Positions 1-5,533 of a DNA stretch of 6,555 bases are shown here, piece by piece (the stretch's first letter is position 1; the number at the start of each line of letters is the position of its first letter). Origin of the DNA: W11650 sp963545585 (GTDB taxonomy: Bacteria; Bacillota; Clostridia; Lachnospirales; Vallitaleaceae); the NCBI GenBank assembly GCA_963545585.1, contig CAUUKX010000108.1, positions 1 through 6,555 of the forward strand, in the 5' to 3' direction. Position numbers and translations under genes: made by a program. The notes under the pieces were generated by a model that was not told where the DNA came from, ran no database searches, and worked only from the letters and a program-made list of their open reading frames with translations.

Positions 1-812
1 CAGCAGAAACAGCTTCGGAAGTAGCGATTAAGGCGACTTTAAAGTATGATTCGTCCAAGGTGGGAGAAGCAAAGGTTACGGTTAAGAAGGAAACAAGCAG
101 CAGTAGCAATCCCCCGCTTAACGGCTATGACAACGGCAGTAGTAATAGCAATAGCAGCAACAACAGTAGCAGCAACACCGGCGGACCGGCAGCACCTGCA
201 CCGCAGCAGCCGAAGAAGCCGGAAGATAACAAGCCGCAAGACAAGAAGATGGATAAGAGCAGTGAAATCATCGGGCAGTTTAAGGATATTGCTGGACACT
301 GGGCACAAAAAGCGATTGTCAGTGCCATAGAAAAAGGTATCTTTAAGGGTGTAACCGAAAACAGTTTTGCGCCAGAGCGGCAAATGAGCCGGGCAGAGTT
401 TATCACCGTGCTGGGCCGGATGAGTGAGCAGGCGACTATGTTGCGGGAAGTTCCGTTTAAAGATGTAGACGCAAATGCTTACTATGCGCAGCATGTGGCA
501 TGGGGTGCGGCACTTGGTTTGATGAAAGGCTTTGAGGACGGCACGTTCCGGCCGGAGGCCAAGATTACCAGAGAGCAGGCAGCTGTCATTTTCGCCAATT
601 ACTTAAAGGATAAGAAATTGCCGGAGATGGCGATGACAACCTTTGCCGACGAGGAAAGCATTAGCAGCTGGGCAAAAGAAGCCGTTAAGAAAGCGGCGGC
701 GCTGGGTCTGTTAAAGGGCAAGGACGGCGGCAAGTTTGCACCGAAAGATTTGCTCACCCGGGCAGAAATGGCACAGATTTTGGATAATTTAAGCAAAATG
801 CTGGAGAAATAG
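1..812 (+). CDS. SLH-domain surface protein, 3' end only (5' truncated by window)
   Basis: The reading frame is open from the left edge (first full codon at 3) to TAG at 810-812, giving 269 residues. The first ~19 residues (AETASEVAIKATLKYDSSK) are the last strands of an Ig-like module. They are identical to the matching part of the large gene downstream, so this is the tail of a similar long protein and not a small gene starting at the GTG at 60. A low-complexity linker follows: a 13-codon Ser/Asn run (138-176), then Pro/Ala/Lys/Asp-rich sequence. Three SLH domains start at about 276, with the expected core signatures SRAE, TREQ and TRAE, aromatic/GxF/P motifs (NSFAPE, GTFRPE, GKFAPK) and a stop just after the third. 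SLH triplets are known to bind pyruvylated secondary cell-wall polymer, so the product should be wall-anchored outside the membrane. Its signal peptide, promoter and ectodomain lie outside the window. Confidence 0.92.
   Translation, partial: AETASEVAIKATLKYDSSKVGEAKVTVKKETSSSSNPPLNGYDNGSSNSNSSNNSSSNTGGPAAPAPQQPKKPEDNKPQDKKMDKSSEIIGQFKDIAGHWAQKAIVSAIEKGIFKGVTENSFAPERQMSRAEFITVLGRMSEQATMLREVPFKDVDANAYYAQHVAWGAALGLMKGFEDGTFRPEAKITREQAAVIFANYLKDKKLPEMAMTTFADEESISSWAKEAVKKAAALGLLKGKDGGKFAPKDLLTRAEMAQILDNLSKMLEK
138..176 (+). repeat. AGY/AAY Ser-Asn codon tract in the linker of gene 1
   Basis: Thirteen consecutive codons are AGT/AGC or AAT/AAC, encoding SSNSNSSNNSSSN between the last Ig-like module and the SLH triplet. 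The same place in the paralogue (3794-3817) has only eight codons (SSNSGNSN). The flanking coding sequence is nearly identical, so the tract is the length-variable part. Trinucleotide-like runs of this kind can change length in frame by slippage; that mechanism is inferred. Confidence 0.75.
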
Positions 813-846
813 AAAAGGCAGCAAAAAATATTAAAAGACTAAAACA

Positions 847-881
847 GCTTAGGCAGACAGAAAAAAGTCACTTGCTCAAGC
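847..881 (+). other. Imperfect 3'-UTR hairpin after gene 1
   Basis: GCTT at 847-850 pairs with AAGC at 878-881. The stem continues imperfectly (GGCAGAC against GTC..TTGCT) around an A-rich loop at 859-866. It corresponds in position to the much stronger hairpin at 4484-4521 after the second S-layer gene, with which it shares the 3' arm TGCTCAAGCGATG. No T-run follows it, so it is not itself a terminator. It may protect the 3' end of the mRNA or may be a decayed element. Confidence 0.45.
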
Positions 882-922
882 GATGAAATGCAGGCAAGCA
901 AGAACCTTGCCGCAAAAAGAGG

Positions 923-964
923 TCAAAGAGTGTGGCGGTAAAAGTTACACTCTTTGATTTTTTT
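923..964 (+). terminator. Intrinsic terminator of SLH gene 1
   Basis: TCAAAGAGTGT (923-933) pairs perfectly with ACACTCTTTGA (947-957), an 11-bp stem with a 13-nt loop that G-U pairs can shorten. Seven T residues (958-964) follow directly. This is a canonical Rho-independent terminator about 110 nt after the stop codon. A diverged version follows the second S-layer gene (4548-4586), so the terminator was part of the duplicated unit. Confidence 0.9.
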
Positions 965-991
965 ATGTGTTGCGACAGATTAAAATTCTTA

Positions 992-1018
992 AAAATCATA
1001 AAAAAATTTAATGATTTT
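992..1018. promoter_or_regulatory. Operator-like palindrome upstream of the S-layer promoter
   Basis: AAAATCAT at 992-999 is the exact reverse complement of ATGATTTT at 1011-1018, separated by an 11-nt A/T spacer. The right half sits where a -35 element would be for the -10 at 1034-1039 (17-bp spacing), so a protein bound here could block or replace -35 recognition. No known operator consensus was recognised. AT-rich inverted repeats can occur by chance, so this is a candidate only. Confidence 0.4.
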
Positions 1019-1030
1019 CCCAAAAGAATA

Positions 1031-1039
1031 TGGTATAAT
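1031..1039 (+). promoter_or_regulatory. Extended -10 promoter of the large S-layer gene
   Basis: TGGTATAAT gives a TGn extended -10 with a perfect TATAAT hexamer (1034-1039). The -35 region at 17-bp spacing (ATGATT, 1011-1016) matches TTGACA poorly, which extended -10 promoters tolerate. An A/T-rich tract at 981-1010 could act as an UP element. Transcription would begin near 1046, giving a leader of about 270 nt. A second -10-like hexamer, TATAGT (1187-1192), stands just before the second copy of the direct repeat. Confidence 0.6.
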
Positions 1040-1041
1040 AT

Positions 1042-1106
1042 TGCGTATTAAAAGCGTGAGTGCAGACTGTTCGGCAAAAATGCGGGCACGCTTGCGTGCA
1101 AAAGCA
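1042..1106 (+). repeat. 65-bp direct repeat, copy 1
   Basis: The sequence from TGCGTATTAAAAGCGTGAG to GCGTGCAAAAGCA is identical base for base to 1194-1258, an offset of 152 nt. The repeat includes 12 nt of flank outside the palindromic element plus its left half, so it looks like a local segmental duplication and not a second independent insertion. Each copy is preceded within a few bases by a -10-like hexamer (TATAAT, TATAGT). Confidence 0.95.
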
Positions 1107-1176
1107 TTTTGGACGAACAGTCTATATGAGCGATGATGCGTAGAGAAAATCCGCAGGATTTTCTCTCACTCACGCT
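1053..1176 (+). other. Three-way-junction palindromic element in the S-layer leader
   Basis: The stems nest almost perfectly. P1 is AGCGTGAGTG (1053-1062) with CACTCACGCT (1167-1176). P2 is AGACTGTTCG (1064-1073) with CGAACAGTCT (1114-1123), continued inside by AAAATGC (1077-1083) with GCATTTT (1104-1110), and capped by GCACG-CTTG-CGTGC (1086-1099). P3 is AGAGAAAATCC (1142-1152) with GGATTTTCTCT (1156-1166), loop GCA. Only C1063 separates P1 from P2, and P3 abuts P1. The 9-10-bp ends and a TAAA on each side (1049-1052, 1176-1179) resemble a small MITE/REP-like element with a target duplication. It could equally be a structured 5'-UTR RNA. No known riboswitch family was recognised. Confidence 0.7.
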
Positions 1177-1193
1177 AAATGAACAGTATAGTA

Positions 1194-1258
1194 TGCGTAT
1201 TAAAAGCGTGAGTGCAGACTGTTCGGCAAAAATGCGGGCACGCTTGCGTGCAAAAGCA
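1194..1258 (+). repeat. 65-bp direct repeat, copy 2 (truncated half-element)
   Basis: This is a perfect copy of 1042-1106. It carries the left arms of P1 and P2 and the complete apical GCACG-CTTG-CGTGC hairpin, but diverges at 1259 before the right arms of P2. Its P1 arm (1205-1214) is complementary to 1167-1176, so it could compete with 1053-1062 for the same partner in RNA. Confidence 0.95.
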
Positions 1259-1261
1259 ATT

Positions 1262-1291
1262 GCAGAAAGTCGTTTTTCATTCACTTTCTGC
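1262..1291 (+). promoter_or_regulatory. Leader hairpin just upstream of the S-layer ribosome binding site
   Basis: GCAGAAAGT (1262-1270) pairs perfectly with ACTTTCTGC (1283-1291) around a 12-nt loop. It ends 12 nt before the Shine-Dalgarno AAGGAG (1304-1309), which stays free. Stable stems placed this way can stabilise abundant mRNAs, and that is a plausible role for an S-layer transcript. No T-run follows, so it is not a terminator. Confidence 0.55.
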
Positions 1292-1315
1292 GCAATCCCA
1301 AACAAGGAGAGAAAA

Positions 1316-4300
1316 ATGAAACGAAAACTAATTGCATTTTTACTAACCCTTTGTTTGCTGCTGGCGGCATTTCCCTTACAAGCGGCAGCAGCAGAGCAAA
1401 TTACACTGACACTGACCCCGGGCGACCATGTCCAGTCGATTTCGCCAACGACATTGAAAGTTGCCAAAGGAACGCCATTTGCGTATTTGACGAATATCAT
1501 CAAGGTAAAATACGAAGCTGGCTATACATGGGAAAAATATTATTTGGCCAATGATCCGATGAAGAAACCGCTAAACCCGGTACAAACTCGGTTAGACAGC
1601 GATACAGAGATTGTATATCAGGGAAAAGAAGCCGAGATAAGTCACTTGCAGCTTCAGAAGGCATCAAATCTTGAGTCTGAAGTGTCGCCGGGGGTGTACA
1701 AATCGTATATTCGTAAAGATGGAAAGGAATATATTCAGCCTATCTTATATGAACAGGGGTCTCCCGATGAACACCACTTTGCAGCGGATCAATTTGATTG
1801 GGAGATAGTGAACACTCCCGGAAATAATCCTACCGACAGCAATACAAAAATAAGCGTCCAGGCAGGAAAAAAATATGCCGAGCTGACCATAGGGGCTGCT
1901 GAAACGGTCAATTCCATTACCGTTAAGGCGAAGCCAAAGCAAGCGAAATATTCAGCAATACCTGCGGCACAGCTGGAGTTTGTAATTCATGAAAAGGCGA
2001 ATTTTAGAGGGAATCAAGCGGAATGTAATTTAAAATTCCGAGACGGCACGTCCATTGTAGCTGGAGAAAGCAATCATCTGGTATTTACGGCGTATAACGA
2101 ACAAACGGGGAAAGACGAAGAAATATCTCCGGCGGAATGGACACACAATGGGTTTTTAAATGCTTTTTCTGGGTCAAACTCCATTAATGAATTGGGAGAG
2201 ATATTTATTGCAGAGGATGAACTAACCGAAGGATTTGTCATAACAGTCAAATATAACAAAAAGAATCAGGTACAAAAGACGGCAAGAATGGCTGTGACAC
2301 CCAAAAATTATCAGTTTCAGGTTGTGCCGGAGAATATAGAGGTGCTTCGGGGCGAAACCAAGGCGCTTTCCGGCAAAGTGATTTTTACCGAAACTGGCAA
2401 GGAAGTTTCGGTGCAGGGTGGGTCGATTGCATGGACTGTTAAAAATTCTACAAAATCCACTATTAATTCGTCTGGGGTTTTTACCTATGCTGCCGATGAA
2501 CCGCTTCACGAAATAGAGGTCGAAGCGAACCTAAAAATCCGCCCAAATGATCCGAGGTCTAAGATTACTTTTAAGATTAAAGAAAAGCCGACACTGACCG
2601 GAATTGTGTTAAAACCGGAGGCTGGTGCGCAGCCCAAGCTGAAACCGGGAGAGAGTTTGCAGTTAAAGGTCTATGGTCAGTATAACTTTGGCGGGGAAAA
2701 AGAATTGCCAGCCAGTGATGTTGCTTTTGCGCTGCTTGCTGTTCCCGGCTCGGTAGCAGCGGATAAAACCAAAACCGCAGATGGCACTGTATTAGATGAC
2801 AGCGGCAAATTAACTGCCGCTCAGGATGAGTTTAAAGATAAGCTGACCGCCAAGGCAAGTTATCAGGGGAAGAGTCACGAAATAGAAGTGGAAATTGAGC
2901 GGGATTCGTACACCCTGAAGCTAAAACCCGAAAATCAGGCACTGGCAAAGGGGAGCAGCCAAACCTTTACCGCCTATGTCGAGGATGATGCTACAAAGGC
3001 CAAAGTAGATTTAAAACCGGCGGATTTGACATGGAGCATCGTGGAAGCGGCGACCGACTCAAGCGTTGCAGACGGTGTATTTCAATATGGAGCGAATGAA
3101 ACCGTCAGCCCGCTTACGGTGAAAGCGGAATTAAAATATGCACCCAAAGCAGCCACCGCCACTGTCATGGAATATATTGGGCCAAAACTTGTTTTGAAAA
3201 CAGACTTAGCCGCACCGGCACAGATGAAGCCCGGACAGACAACCGTCATCAAGGCTTATCGAAAGCAAGGCGGCATAGAAACGCCAATTCGTGCTGATGA
3301 AGTTACATTCTCGCTGGTATCGGCGGGTACTTCGATTGACACTAAAATTGATGAAAGCGGCAGATTAAGCATTGCAAACGATGAGTTTAAGGATATGATT
3401 AAGGTAAAAGCGGTTTATAAGGCGGATTCAGAGAATATGGATGAACTGCCGATCAGCATCCATCGCACTCCGTACACCTTGCAGCTAAAACCGAAAAACT
3501 CAACGGTCAATAAGGGCGAAAGCAAACAGTTTACAGCGTATGTGATAGATAATGCTACGCACGACGAAATTGCCTTAAAGCCAACGGATTTGATGTGGAA
3601 AGCCTTTGTCGGCACACAGCCAGCCACACAGTCAGCAATTACCGCAGTCGGCGTCTTTACCTGCGGGGCAGCAGAAACAGCTTCGGAAGTAGCGATTAAG
3701 GCGACTTTAAAGTATGATTCGTCGAAAATGGACAGCGCAGTGGTCAAGGTAGGAACAAGCAGTTCCAATCCGCTCGCCGGGTATGACAACGGCAGCAGTA
3801 ACAGCGGAAACAGCAACACCGGCGGACCGGCAGCACCCGCACCGCAGCAGCCGAAGAAGCCGGAAGATAACAAGCCGCAAGACAAGAAGATGGATAAGAG
3901 CAGTGAAATCATCGGGCAGTTTAAGGATATTGCTGGACACTGGGCACAAAAAGCGATTGTCAGTGCCATAGAAAAAGGTATCTTTAAGGGTGTAACCGAA
4001 AACAGTTTTGCACCGGAGCGGCAAATGAGCCGGGCAGAGTTTATCACCGTGTTGGGCCGGATGAGTGAGCAGGCGACTATGCTGCGGGAAGTTCCGTTTA
4101 ACGATGTGGACGCAAATGCTTACTATGCGCAGCATGTGGCATGGGGTGCGGCACTTGGCTTGATGAAAGGCTTTGAGGACGGCACGTTCCGGCCGGAGGC
4201 CAAGATTACCAGAGAGCAGGCAGCTGTCATTTTCGCCAATTACTTAAAGGATAAGAAATTGCCGGAGATGGCGATGACAACCTTTGCCGACGAGGAAAGC

Positions 4301-4453
4301 ATTAGCAGCTGGGCAAAAGCAGCCGTTAAGAAAGCGGCGGCCTTGGGTCTGTTAAAGGGCAAGGACGGCGGCAAGTTTGCGCCGAAAGACTTGCTCACCC
4401 GGGCAGAAATGGCGCAGATTTTAGATAATCTTAGCCAGATGCTGGAGAAATAA
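1316..4453 (+). CDS. S-layer protein: signal peptide, alternating Ig-like modules, three SLH domains
   Basis: The 1045-residue precursor starts at ATG 1316, chosen because AAGGAG (1304-1309) lies 6 nt upstream and MKRKLIAFLLTLCLLLAAF is a clear Sec signal peptide, with cleavage likely after the AAAA at 23-26. The frame is open back to 1133, but that stretch is repeat/leader DNA without a ribosome binding site. Residues 27-108 are unrecognised. Residues ~109-812 contain seven beta-rich Ig-like modules (Big-type appearance) of two alternating types, A-B-A-B-A-B-A. Type A ends in W-x(n)-GVF-x-ETxS-KAxLKY. Type B has KPG...Y..., then DESGxLxxAxDEFKD...VKAxY. A Ser/Asn then Pro/Lys/Asp linker (813-866) leads to SLH domains at ~868-917, 927-976 and 989-1043, with SRAE, TREQ and TRAE cores. 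The SLH set should anchor the protein on pyruvylated secondary cell-wall polymer, with the Ig-like modules facing outward. The mature form has only two cysteines (237, 783). The C-terminus duplicates gene 1. Whether it is the main S-layer subunit or a minor surface protein is unknown. Confidence 0.93.
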   Translation: MKRKLIAFLLTLCLLLAAFPLQAAAAEQITLTLTPGDHVQSISPTTLKVAKGTPFAYLTNIIKVKYEAGYTWEKYYLANDPMKKPLNPVQTRLDSDTEIVYQGKEAEISHLQLQKASNLESEVSPGVYKSYIRKDGKEYIQPILYEQGSPDEHHFAADQFDWEIVNTPGNNPTDSNTKISVQAGKKYAELTIGAAETVNSITVKAKPKQAKYSAIPAAQLEFVIHEKANFRGNQAECNLKFRDGTSIVAGESNHLVFTAYNEQTGKDEEISPAEWTHNGFLNAFSGSNSINELGEIFIAEDELTEGFVITVKYNKKNQVQKTARMAVTPKNYQFQVVPENIEVLRGETKALSGKVIFTETGKEVSVQGGSIAWTVKNSTKSTINSSGVFTYAADEPLHEIEVEANLKIRPNDPRSKITFKIKEKPTLTGIVLKPEAGAQPKLKPGESLQLKVYGQYNFGGEKELPASDVAFALLAVPGSVAADKTKTADGTVLDDSGKLTAAQDEFKDKLTAKASYQGKSHEIEVEIERDSYTLKLKPENQALAKGSSQTFTAYVEDDATKAKVDLKPADLTWSIVEAATDSSVADGVFQYGANETVSPLTVKAELKYAPKAATATVMEYIGPKLVLKTDLAAPAQMKPGQTTVIKAYRKQGGIETPIRADEVTFSLVSAGTSIDTKIDESGRLSIANDEFKDMIKVKAVYKADSENMDELPISIHRTPYTLQLKPKNSTVNKGESKQFTAYVIDNATHDEIALKPTDLMWKAFVGTQPATQSAITAVGVFTCGAAETASEVAIKATLKYDSSKMDSAVVKVGTSSSNPLAGYDNGSSNSGNSNTGGPAAPAPQQPKKPEDNKPQDKKMDKSSEIIGQFKDIAGHWAQKAIVSAIEKGIFKGVTENSFAPERQMSRAEFITVLGRMSEQATMLREVPFNDVDANAYYAQHVAWGAALGLMKGFEDGTFRPEAKITREQAAVIFANYLKDKKLPEMAMTTFADEESISSWAKAAVKKAAALGLLKGKDGGKFAPKDLLTRAEMAQILDNLSQMLEK
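3794..3817 (+). repeat. Ser/Asn codon tract in the S-layer linker (short version)
   Basis: Eight codons, nearly all AGY or AAY (SSNSGNSN), occupy the position of the 13-codon tract of gene 1. One GGA codon interrupts the run. The nine-residue length difference between the two linkers lies in and just before this tract; both sides outside it align without gaps. Confidence 0.65.
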
Positions 4454-4483
4454 AAAAAGTCAGCAAAAACAAAAAAGCAAAAG

Positions 4484-4521
4484 CGTTTGGGCAGGCGGAA
4501 AAAAATCCGCCTGCTCAAGCG
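4484..4521 (+). other. Strong 3'-UTR hairpin after the S-layer gene
   Basis: CGTTTGGGCAGGCGGA (4484-4499) pairs with TCCGCCTGCTCAAGCG (4506-4521) over 16 bp, with two G-U pairs and a six-A loop (4500-4505). No T-run follows on the + strand. On the - strand the stem would be followed by an interrupted T-rich stretch (complement of 4451-4480), so it might stop antisense transcription. Its other likely role is a 3' stability element ahead of the true terminator. The equivalent after gene 1 (847-881) is weaker. Confidence 0.6.
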
Positions 4522-4547
4522 ATGACAAGCAGATAAGCAAGAAAGGT

Positions 4548-4586
4548 CAAAGAGCGTGGCATAAAAGCTGCGCTTTTTGTTTTTTT
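4548..4586 (+). terminator. Intrinsic terminator of the S-layer gene
   Basis: CAAAGAGCGTGGC (4548-4560) pairs with GCTGCGCTTTTTG (4567-4579), 13 bp with three G-U pairs and an ATAAAA loop. T4580-4586 follows. It is homologous to the terminator at 923-964, with stem bases changed on both arms (GTGT/ACAC there, GCG/CGC here), which supports a maintained RNA stem. Confidence 0.9.
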
Positions 4587-4625
4587 GTTTAGAGGGGTGT
4601 AACAGTTTAGGTAAGCCGCTTGCCG

Positions 4626-4667
4626 GAATGGATAAGACATAGAGATTTTATTAACGAAAATCCATTC
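4626..4667. promoter_or_regulatory. Inverted repeat upstream of the trxA promoter
   Basis: GAATGGAT (4626-4633) is the exact reverse complement of ATCCATTC (4660-4667), separated by 26 nt. It ends 10 nt before the -35 hexamer of the trxA promoter. The placement suits an activator or repressor site, or a looped operator. No known consensus was recognised and the length allows chance occurrence. Confidence 0.3.
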
Positions 4668-4677
4668 GCTGCGGGTC

Positions 4678-4706
4678 TTGACTATTGCTTTGAAATTCCT
4701 TATAAT
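4678..4706 (+). promoter_or_regulatory. Sigma-A-type promoter of trxA
   Basis: TTGACT (4678-4683) and TATAAT (4701-4706) are separated by exactly 17 bp, a near-consensus housekeeping promoter. The start of transcription should lie near 4713, leaving a leader of about 157 nt before trxA. The leader has short possible stems (for example CTAAAA 4734-4739 with TTTTAG 4746-4751, and GGCTG 4755-4759 with CAGCC 4787-4791). No riboswitch family was recognised in it. Confidence 0.85.
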
Positions 4707-4869
4707 AAATTCAGCTTTCTGGTTTTGGCAAAACTAAAACAGTCTTTTTAGGCAGGCTGCCAGTCGAGCAGAGGTGTGCAGCACTTCAGCCAAGGGAAAG
4801 TTGAGTAATAAAGAAAAGACAATAGCAGCAACAGAAATAACACGGTGCGAACAGATGGAGGAATAAGAT

Positions 4870-5187
4870 ATGGCATTACAATTTACAGATGCGAATTTTA
4901 AGCAGGAAGTATTAGAGTCGGAAGTACCGGTATTGGTCGATTTTTATGCGGATTGGTGTGGTCCCTGCAAGATGATGAGCCCGGTGATCAGCGAACTGGC
5001 GACCGAGTATGAGGGCAGAGCCAAGATTGGCAAGCTGAATGTCGACGATAACAGCGAAACAGCCAAAGCTTACCGGGTCATGAGCATCCCGACGATGATT
5101 GTTTTTGTCGGCGGCAAAGCAGTTGACAGCATTATGGGGGCGGTGCCGAAGCAAAAATTAGTGGAAAAGTTAGATGCGGTGCTATAG
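4870..5187 (+). CDS. trxA: Thioredoxin
   Basis: This is a 105-residue protein, the usual length of a stand-alone cytosolic thioredoxin. It reduces protein disulfides (ribonucleotide reductase, peroxiredoxins and others) and is itself reduced by thioredoxin reductase. The active site WCGPC is at 29-33, with redox cysteines 30 and 33. The buried Asp24 in VDFYADWC, the cis-proline Pro74 in SIPT and a late glycine at about 90 complete the family signature. There is no signal peptide, so it is cytoplasmic. GGAGGA (4857-4862) stands 7 nt before the ATG. It has its own promoter (4678-4706) and terminator, so it is transcribed alone. No reductase gene (trxB) is visible in the window. Nothing links it functionally to the S-layer genes apart from position. 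Confidence 0.97.
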   Translation: MALQFTDANFKQEVLESEVPVLVDFYADWCGPCKMMSPVISELATEYEGRAKIGKLNVDDNSETAKAYRVMSIPTMIVFVGGKAVDSIMGAVPKQKLVEKLDAVL

Positions 5188-5210
5188 GGCACATCGAAAT
5201 AAATAGGAAA

Positions 5211-5254
5211 CAAAACCGGCATTTTCGGGTTGCTCTGAAAATCGTCGGTTTTTG
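5211..5254 (+). terminator. Terminator of trxA
   Basis: CAAAACCGGC-ATTTTC (5211-5226) pairs with GAAAAT-C-GTCGGTTTTTG (5237-5254), about 16 bp with one bulged C and a 10-nt loop. The T5249-5253 run lies in the 3' arm. The stem begins 23 nt after the trxA stop. Because A-runs mirror the T-run it could work in both directions. The run of T after the stem is short, so efficiency may be partial, which would allow some read-through to the next gene. Confidence 0.7.
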
Positions 5255-5533
5255 TGCTGAAATAAAAAAGGGGCAATCTTATCCCGGTCAAAACGCTATC
5301 CGTTTCTGCCCGATGAGGCGGCTGTCCATAGTCGAAAGCTACGCTTTCTGCCGGGCGGTCTGCCTTGATTAAAAGCTACGCTTTCTTCTCGGGCAGGCGA
5401 TATGCACATCCGACAGGAATCAACCGGTCAAGCTGTGCCGTAACCTGCGGAAAAATGAGGCGGGGTGTTAAGCTCTGAAACCGGATTTTCGGCGGCGGAA
5501 TGAAAAATAAAAAATCGGTAATGGGAGGAAGTT
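5255..5533 (+). other. Intergenic region with short repeats, no gene recognised
   Basis: No credible reading frame or clear -35/-10 pair is visible here. It contains a 15-bp direct repeat (5335-5349 and 5372-5386), each unit a small hairpin. These lie inside an 8-bp inverted repeat CTGCCCGA (5306-5313)/TCGGGCAG (5389-5396). A bulged stem ACCG-g-ATTTT (5480-5489)/AAAATCGGT (5511-5519) ends 3 nt before the GGGAGG ribosome binding site of the next gene. The promoter of that gene was not identified. Confidence 0.6.
5335..5386 (+). repeat. 15-bp direct repeat of a mini-hairpin
   Basis: AAAGCTACGCTTTCT occurs at 5335-5349 and again at 5372-5386, 37 nt apart. Each contains AAAGC-TAC-GCTTT, a 5-bp stem (6 bp in the first copy) with a 3-nt loop. 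The pair sits between the arms of the 8-bp inverted repeat 5306-5313/5389-5396, giving a compact branched structure that looks like a small extragenic repeat element. Confidence 0.7.

Noticed and set aside
60..812. Separate 250-residue gene starting at GTG 60
   Set aside because: The frame is open to the left edge and the preceding codons match the Ig-like module of the paralogue exactly, so this is the 3' end of a longer gene.
1042..1258. CRISPR-like array from the 65-bp repeats
   Set aside because: There are only two copies, the repeat is too long, there is no third unit and no cas genes are present. The repeat belongs to a palindromic leader element.
1133..1315. Upstream extension of the S-layer reading frame to ATG 1133
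   Set aside because: It runs through repeat and hairpin DNA and lacks a ribosome binding site. It would also bury the clear signal peptide that begins at 1316 behind AAGGAG.
1031..1315. Known riboswitch or T-box in the S-layer leader
   Set aside because: No T-box sequence, specifier/antiterminator pair or recognised metabolite aptamer core was found, and no terminator hairpin with a T-run lies between promoter and start codon.
3415..4135. Long minus-strand open frames opposite the SLH region (also at 39-494 and 125-406)
   Set aside because: They mirror the conserved SLH coding sequence, lack ribosome binding sites and have low-complexity Leu/Cys/Ser-rich translations. They repeat only because the sense genes are duplicated.
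5255..5533. Small protein gene between trxA and the glycosyltransferase-like gene
   Set aside because: No start codon with a ribosome binding site opens a frame of useful length, and the region is dominated by short palindromes.
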